NCBI RefSeq assembly: GCF_019459305.1
Contig: NZ_JAIBES010000129.1
Coordinates: forward strand, 1 to 64,000
Direction: 5' to 3'
Origin: Sphingopyxis sp.
Lineage (GTDB): Bacteria > Pseudomonadota > Alphaproteobacteria > Sphingomonadales > Sphingomonadaceae
Length of the DNA stretch: 64,000 bases
Each line of letters starts with the position of its first letter. Within the stretch, counting starts at the first letter, position 1. A program made the translations under genes and the position numbers. Of the stretch, positions 59,765 to 64,000 are shown piece after piece. The notes beneath the pieces are model-generated. The model did no database searches. It was not told the DNA's origin and was given only the letters and a program-made list of their open reading frames with translations.

Positions 59765-60757
59765 TTACCAGCCCGCCAGATTGGCGGCGCGCGCGCGATG
59801 CTCGGACGGGCTGCCAAGCCAGGCACGGTCGAACGCAGCACGGCGGAACCAGTAATTAAGCCCATATTCCCACGTATAACCGATGCCGCCGTGCGCCGCG
59901 ACCGCAGCGCGCGCGGCGCGAACAAAGACGTCGCACAGATGCGCTTTTGCCATCGCAGCCGCCCGGGGCGCATCGGGCAGAGCTGCGTCCCACGCATAGG
60001 CGGCATACCAAACCAGCGCGCGCGCCGGTTCGGCGTCGAGCGCCATATGGGCGAGCTGATGCTTGAGCGCCTGAAATCGACCGATCGGCTGACCGAACTG
60101 TTCGCGTTCCTTGGCATAGGCGACGCTCATGTCGGTGACCTTTTGCGCGCCCCCGAGCGCGTCTGCGGCGACAAGCACGAGCGCCGCATCGGCGAGGCGC
60201 GCCGTCATCGCATCGGAAGCGGCAAAGATCGCATTCCCTGCCCCGTCGGCGATCACCACCTTTGAAACGGGGCGGCTGCGGTCGGTCGATTTGAGCGGCT
60301 CGATCGTGACGCCCTCGCCCGCAGGGATGAGCCGAACGCCAGCCGCCCGGTCGACGACTAGAAAATAGTCGGCGGCCCGCGCGCACGGCACATAGGCACT
60401 GCCCCCATGCACCAGCGTCGCGACCTTTTCGCCGCTAACCAGTGCATCGAGCGGGAAATCGCTGTTCCCCAAGGCGGCGACCGCCGCGACGGAAAGCAAC
60501 TGGCCGATCAACGGCCCCGGCGCAGCGGCCTCTCCGGCCACTTCGCACGCGAGCGCCGCGTCGAGCAGCCCCATGCCGCTGTCAGGCAACAAGATGTCGC
60601 CAAGGCCCAGCGCCATCAGCGCATTCCAGCTGGTCCGGTCAAAGTCCTGGTCGCCATCAGCGAAAGCGTGGAGCCGATCAAGTGGCCAATTGTCGGCGAG
60701 TGTTCCGCGCACTGCATCCTGGATCGCAGCCTGTTCCTGGGTAAGGTGAAAATGCAT
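59765..60757 (-). CDS. Acyl-CoA dehydrogenase, small FadE-like subunit
   Basis: YAKEREQFGQPIGRFQALKHQLAHMALDAEPARALVWYAAYAWD; VAAHGGIGYTWEYGLNYWFRRA. Confidence 0.87.
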   Translation of the reverse strand: MHFHLTQEQAAIQDAVRGTLADNWPLDRLHAFADGDQDFDRTSWNALMALGLGDILLPDSGMGLLDAALACEVAGEAAAPGPLIGQLLSVAAVAALGNSDFPLDALVSGEKVATLVHGGSAYVPCARAADYFLVVDRAAGVRLIPAGEGVTIEPLKSTDRSRPVSKVVIADGAGNAIFAASDAMTARLADAALVLVAADALGGAQKVTDMSVAYAKEREQFGQPIGRFQALKHQLAHMALDAEPARALVWYAAYAWDAALPDAPRAAAMAKAHLCDVFVRAARAAVAAHGGIGYTWEYGLNYWFRRAAFDRAWLGSPSEHRARAANLAGW

Positions 60758-60760
60758 CGC

Positions 60761-61972
60761 TCATCGCTCTCCGCTCAGCGCGAGATCGCGCGGCAGGCCG
60801 AGACCGCGTTCGCCGATGATGTTGCGCTGGATGTTCGACGCGCCGCCGGCAATCGAATTGCCGAGGCTGCCCATGATCTGGTCGAGCCATTTTTCGGGAC
60901 CGCGCGGACCACGATTGCCGCGCCCGCCCGCGCCCGAAGGCTCGACAAACCCATGTTCGCCAATCAGTTCCTGCGAGAGCAGCGCCATTTCGTGGCCGAT
61001 CTCGGTCAGCAGCAGTTTCATCATCAGCGCCACCGGGCCGGGATCCTCGCCCGCTGCGGCGCAGCTGAACAGGCGGAAACTGGTGTAGCGGTGCGAGAGG
61101 ACAAAGCCTTCGATCTGTGCGAGCTTGTCGCGGATCACCGGTTCGTCGATGCGACCGACGTCCTTTGCCAGCTCGACGAGCTTCGCGAACTGGCGCCCCA
61201 GCCCGTCGGCGCTGCCGATGCTGGCGCGTTCGTGCTTCAGCGTCGTGCGGCTGACGTACCAGCCCTGCCCGCGTTCGCCGACCTGCCAGCCGACCGGCGT
61301 TTCGGCATTGTCGAAGAAGAATTCGCAGAAGGTGTGATCCCCCTCCTCGCCCGTCATTTGGCGGATCGGGCGGCGGGTTATTCCGGGTTGTTCAAGATCG
61401 ATCAGCAGATAGGTGATGCCATCGTGCTTCGGCGCATCGGGCTCTGTGCGCACAAGCATGAACATATGCGTCGATTGCATCCCCTGCGACGTCCAGATTT
61501 TCTGCCCATTGATGATCCATTTGCTACCGTCGGCGGACAGCTCCCCTTTGGTGCGCACGCTGGCAAGGTCAGATCCCGATCCAGGTTCGGAATAACCCTG
61601 TCCCCAGACATAGTCGCCAGCGACCGTCTTGCGGATGAACAGCTCTTTCTGCTCGTCGGTGCCCTTTTCCAATAGGGTCGGCACAGTCATATTCATACCG
61701 TTTCCACCGATTTCCGCTGGCGCTCGGGCGCGAGCGAATTCCTCACGGATCACCTGCGCCTTGATGACATCGACCGGCTGCTGCGAACCGCCGTAGATTT
61801 TCGGGATCGCACGATAGAGATAGCCGGCGTCTGTCGCCTGAGCGCGGAAATCGCGGATGAACGCCTTGAGGTCGGCGCCGCGCAGGTCGGCGGCCCGCGG
61901 CCAATTCGAAGCAAGGAAGGCGCGCACTTCCGCGCGAAAGGCTTCAGCGGCCTGGCCATAGCTTAGATCCAT
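60761..61972 (-). CDS. Acyl-CoA dehydrogenase
   Basis: VWGQGYSEPGSGSDLASVRTKGEL; AGGASNIQRNIIGERGLGLPRD. Confidence 0.92.
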   Translation of the reverse strand: MDLSYGQAAEAFRAEVRAFLASNWPRAADLRGADLKAFIRDFRAQATDAGYLYRAIPKIYGGSQQPVDVIKAQVIREEFARARAPAEIGGNGMNMTVPTLLEKGTDEQKELFIRKTVAGDYVWGQGYSEPGSGSDLASVRTKGELSADGSKWIINGQKIWTSQGMQSTHMFMLVRTEPDAPKHDGITYLLIDLEQPGITRRPIRQMTGEEGDHTFCEFFFDNAETPVGWQVGERGQGWYVSRTTLKHERASIGSADGLGRQFAKLVELAKDVGRIDEPVIRDKLAQIEGFVLSHRYTSFRLFSCAAAGEDPGPVALMMKLLLTEIGHEMALLSQELIGEHGFVEPSGAGGRGNRGPRGPEKWLDQIMGSLGNSIAGGASNIQRNIIGERGLGLPRDLALSGER

Positions 61973-62010
61973 CGCTCGCTCTCCCTGGTTCGTGAGCGAA
62001 TCTATGCCTG

Positions 62011-62034
62011 AGTTATATAACTACGTCAAATATG
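62011..62034 (+). promoter_or_regulatory. Motif A site 9 (AGTTATATAACTACGTCAAATATG)
   Basis: Divergent intergenic region between 61972 (-) and 62067 (+); contains AGTTATATAACT. Confidence 0.65.
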
Positions 62035-62066
62035 TTGTGCGTGCAGCCAGGCCTGTTTAGGAGACG

Positions 62067-62861
62067 GTGATGAGCAGCAAAGCCGATCCGACACCGCATT
62101 ATTTCACGCGCCGGGAAACAGGCTTTGACCCCACCGGCCTGGCGCGCAACCCCTGGTTCGCCGACGCTGTGGCGGGCGGTCCGATATCGGCGCTGTTCGG
62201 CCATATCATCGAAACCGCCGGGTTCGATCCGGGCTTTGAAATTTGCCGGGTAACGATCGATATATTAGGCGTCGTCCCGCGCTCGCTGCTGACGCCGACG
62301 ATCGTGCCCGTACGCCAGGGCCGGCAAGCACAGCTCTATCGCATAGAAATGCGGGCAGGCGACAAGATGGTCGCGCAAGCGCATGTGCTCCTTGCACGCC
62401 AGCTCGATACGCCTGCATTCCCGACACCGCAGTCGCACCCGGCGCCCGAAGACGTCGCGGAGGACAATTTCCTGATCGGCGCGAGCATGGCCGGAGCGAT
62501 CAAGACACGCCCCATCATGGGACGCGTCCGCGAACCGGGGCGCGGCGTGTGCTGGATGCGGATGGATGGCGAAATCGTGCTCGGCGTCCCGACCTCTCCC
62601 TTCGTCAAGGCGTGCCTGTTCGCCGATTTCGGGAACGGCGTCGGCAGCGCGACGCACGCGCATGAATGGAGCTATGCCAATCTCGACATCTCGATCCAGT
62701 TCTTCCGCAAGCCACGCGGCGACTGGTTCCTGCTCGATGCGCATACCGAAGGGGCCGGAAACGGCCATGCGGTGGCGCAGAGCGTCTTCGCCGATGCGGA
62801 CGGGGTTTACGCCAAGGGGACGCAGACGGTCTTCGTCGGGCCGGGACGCCCGCGGCCGTAA
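62067..62861 (+). CDS. Acyl-CoA thioesterase-like (TesB/hotdog) protein
   Basis: FADAVAGGPISALFGHIIET; VTIDILGVVPRSLLTPTIVPVRQGRQAQLYRIEMRAGDKMVAQAHVLLAR. Confidence 0.7.
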   Translation: MMSSKADPTPHYFTRRETGFDPTGLARNPWFADAVAGGPISALFGHIIETAGFDPGFEICRVTIDILGVVPRSLLTPTIVPVRQGRQAQLYRIEMRAGDKMVAQAHVLLARQLDTPAFPTPQSHPAPEDVAEDNFLIGASMAGAIKTRPIMGRVREPGRGVCWMRMDGEIVLGVPTSPFVKACLFADFGNGVGSATHAHEWSYANLDISIQFFRKPRGDWFLLDAHTEGAGNGHAVAQSVFADADGVYAKGTQTVFVGPGRPRP

Positions 62862-62865
62862 ACGC

Positions 62866-62915
62866 GTCATTGCGAGCGAAGCGAAGCAATGTCGCCTTTG
62901 GCTCCTCGCAATGAC
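62866..62915. repeat. REP-like intergenic palindromic repeat
   Basis: GTCATTGCGAG (62866-62876) ... CTCGCAATGAC (62905-62915), 11-bp perfect arms with AGCGAAGCGAAGCAAT interior, between convergent genes. Confidence 0.8.
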
Positions 62916-62920
62916 AGCCG

Positions 62921-63718
62921 CTATTGGCCCACAAAAACCGGCGCGCGCTTTTCGGTCACCGCCGCCAGCCCTTCGCGGTGATCCTTGCTGCCGAGTAAAA
63001 CAGCCTGGTTCGGCAGGTTCGCCTGCCATTCGGCCTCCATGCTGCTTTCGAGCGCGCGCTGGATCGATTGCTTGACCGTCGCATAGCCAAGCGGTGCAGA
63101 GGCGGCGAGTTCGCGCGCGAGTTCCATCCCGCGCGCAGCGAGATCATCCTTTGCAACAACCTCGCCGACCAGCCCGATGCTGAGCGCTTCCTCGGCGCGC
63201 ACTTGCTTGCCGCGCAGGCACATCTCCATCGCGCGGCCCAGCCCGACAATGCGGGGCAGGAGGAAAGTGCCGCCGAGTGGCGGCATGATGCCAAGCTTGA
63301 TCCAGCTTTCCTGGAACATGGCGGTGTCGGCGGCGACGCGGAAATCGCAGGCGAGCGCCAACTCGCACCCCACGGTCACCGCAGCGCCCTGCACCAACGC
63401 CAGCGTCGGTTTCGGGCAGCGATAGATCGCGCGCGCTGCGCCCTGGAAATTGGCGTAGACGGTATCCTTGATTTCGCTTGCTGACATCCCCGTAAGGCGT
63501 TGCAAAAATGCGAAATCGGCCCCCACGGAAAAATGCTTGCCCTCGGCCGCGAAAAGGATCGCGCGAACGTCACGGTCGCCCGACAACGCCACAAAGGCAT
63601 CACGAATCTCGCCGAGCATCTCGGGCGACGACGCATTTCCAATATCCGCGCGCGCCACGACTACGGCAGCAATTCCGTCCGCATGTCTATCGACCCGGAT
63701 ATGCGTGAAATCAGCCAT
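62921..63718 (-). CDS. Enoyl-CoA hydratase/isomerase family protein
   Basis: LFAAEGKHFSVGADFAFLQRL; VQGAAVTVGCELALACDFRVAADTAMFQESWIKLGIMPPLGGTFLLPRIVG. Confidence 0.9.
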   Translation of the reverse strand: MADFTHIRVDRHADGIAAVVVARADIGNASSPEMLGEIRDAFVALSGDRDVRAILFAAEGKHFSVGADFAFLQRLTGMSASEIKDTVYANFQGAARAIYRCPKPTLALVQGAAVTVGCELALACDFRVAADTAMFQESWIKLGIMPPLGGTFLLPRIVGLGRAMEMCLRGKQVRAEEALSIGLVGEVVAKDDLAARGMELARELAASAPLGYATVKQSIQRALESSMEAEWQANLPNQAVLLGSKDHREGLAAVTEKRAPVFVGQ

Positions 63719-64000
63719 CGGAATTCTCAGCCTTCTTCTTTTCGCGCCAGATCATCGCCGTCGCGCTGGTCGACAGTCCCATGTTCAGGGCTTCGGCATC
63801 GAGCGCGGCCTCGAACGCCCAGTCTTCGGCATTATTGAGGTTTGTCTTCATATAGCGATAGCCCATGCGCGGGCCGTCGGCGAGCCGCCGCGCCGCCGCC
63901 ATCGTCGCGTCGCGTAGCGCTTCGTCGTCGAACAGGCGGGTATAGAGTCCCTTCGCAAACGCCTCCTCGGCCGACAGTTTTTCGCCGAGGAGAAACAGTT
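63711..64000 (-). CDS. Enoyl-CoA hydratase/isomerase family protein, truncated by window end
   Basis: Minus-strand frame from 64000: ...SAEEAFAKGLYTRLFDDEALRDATMAAARRLADGPRMGYRYMKTNLNNAEDWAFEAALDAEALNMGLSTSATAMIWREKKKAENSDG. Confidence 0.7.
   Translation of the reverse strand, partial: LFLLGEKLSAEEAFAKGLYTRLFDDEALRDATMAAARRLADGPRMGYRYMKTNLNNAEDWAFEAALDAEALNMGLSTSATAMIWREKKKAENSDG

Noticed and set aside
1-64000. CRISPR arrays, tRNA/rRNA genes, IS elements, prophage genes
   Set aside because: None recognised: no regularly spaced direct repeats, no cloverleaf-like sequences noticed, no transposase/integrase-like ORFs in the track.

Overview
High-GC alphaproteobacterial DNA, probably a sphingomonad. 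It is almost entirely a dense catabolic region of about 62 kb built from CoA-thioester and lipid-like degradation families. I see two COG2159-type amidohydrolases, two cytochromes P450, two aldehyde dehydrogenases, a single and a double CaiB/BaiF CoA-transferase, and three thiolase-like (SCP2/Ltp type) + DUF35 pairs. There are also about a dozen SDRs, five acyl-CoA dehydrogenases, enoyl-CoA hydratases, two acyl-CoA ligases, two APH-type kinases, two nitronate-monooxygenase-like proteins, a WS/DGAT acyltransferase, a TonB receptor and two MFS transporters. Regulators are two GntR/FCD, two TetR and one MarR. No rRNA, tRNA, CRISPR, phage or IS genes were recognised. The main signal beyond gene content is a shared intergenic motif, roughly TTATMTAACTAGGTYWAATATG, found at nine promoter regions between 2.5 and 62 kb. 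One copy forms a 16-bp interrupted palindrome in front of a GntR/FCD gene. This suggests one undescribed regulon joins these scattered operons into one pathway. A second motif (TTGACRYWTCGTCAR, three copies) appears tied to a TetR gene and meets the first motif at one promoter. Other points are a truncated gatA-amidohydrolase chimera at the left edge, an in-frame amber codon in one thiolase, an ACAD10/11- or Lva-like kinase + acyl-CoA dehydrogenase operon behind tandem MarR-type operators, and several proteins that appear to lack catalytic residues. Substrate cannot be determined from sequence; a steroid-, terpenoid- or other alicyclic/branched lipid-like compound is only a hypothesis. All family calls come from reading translated motifs, with no database search.
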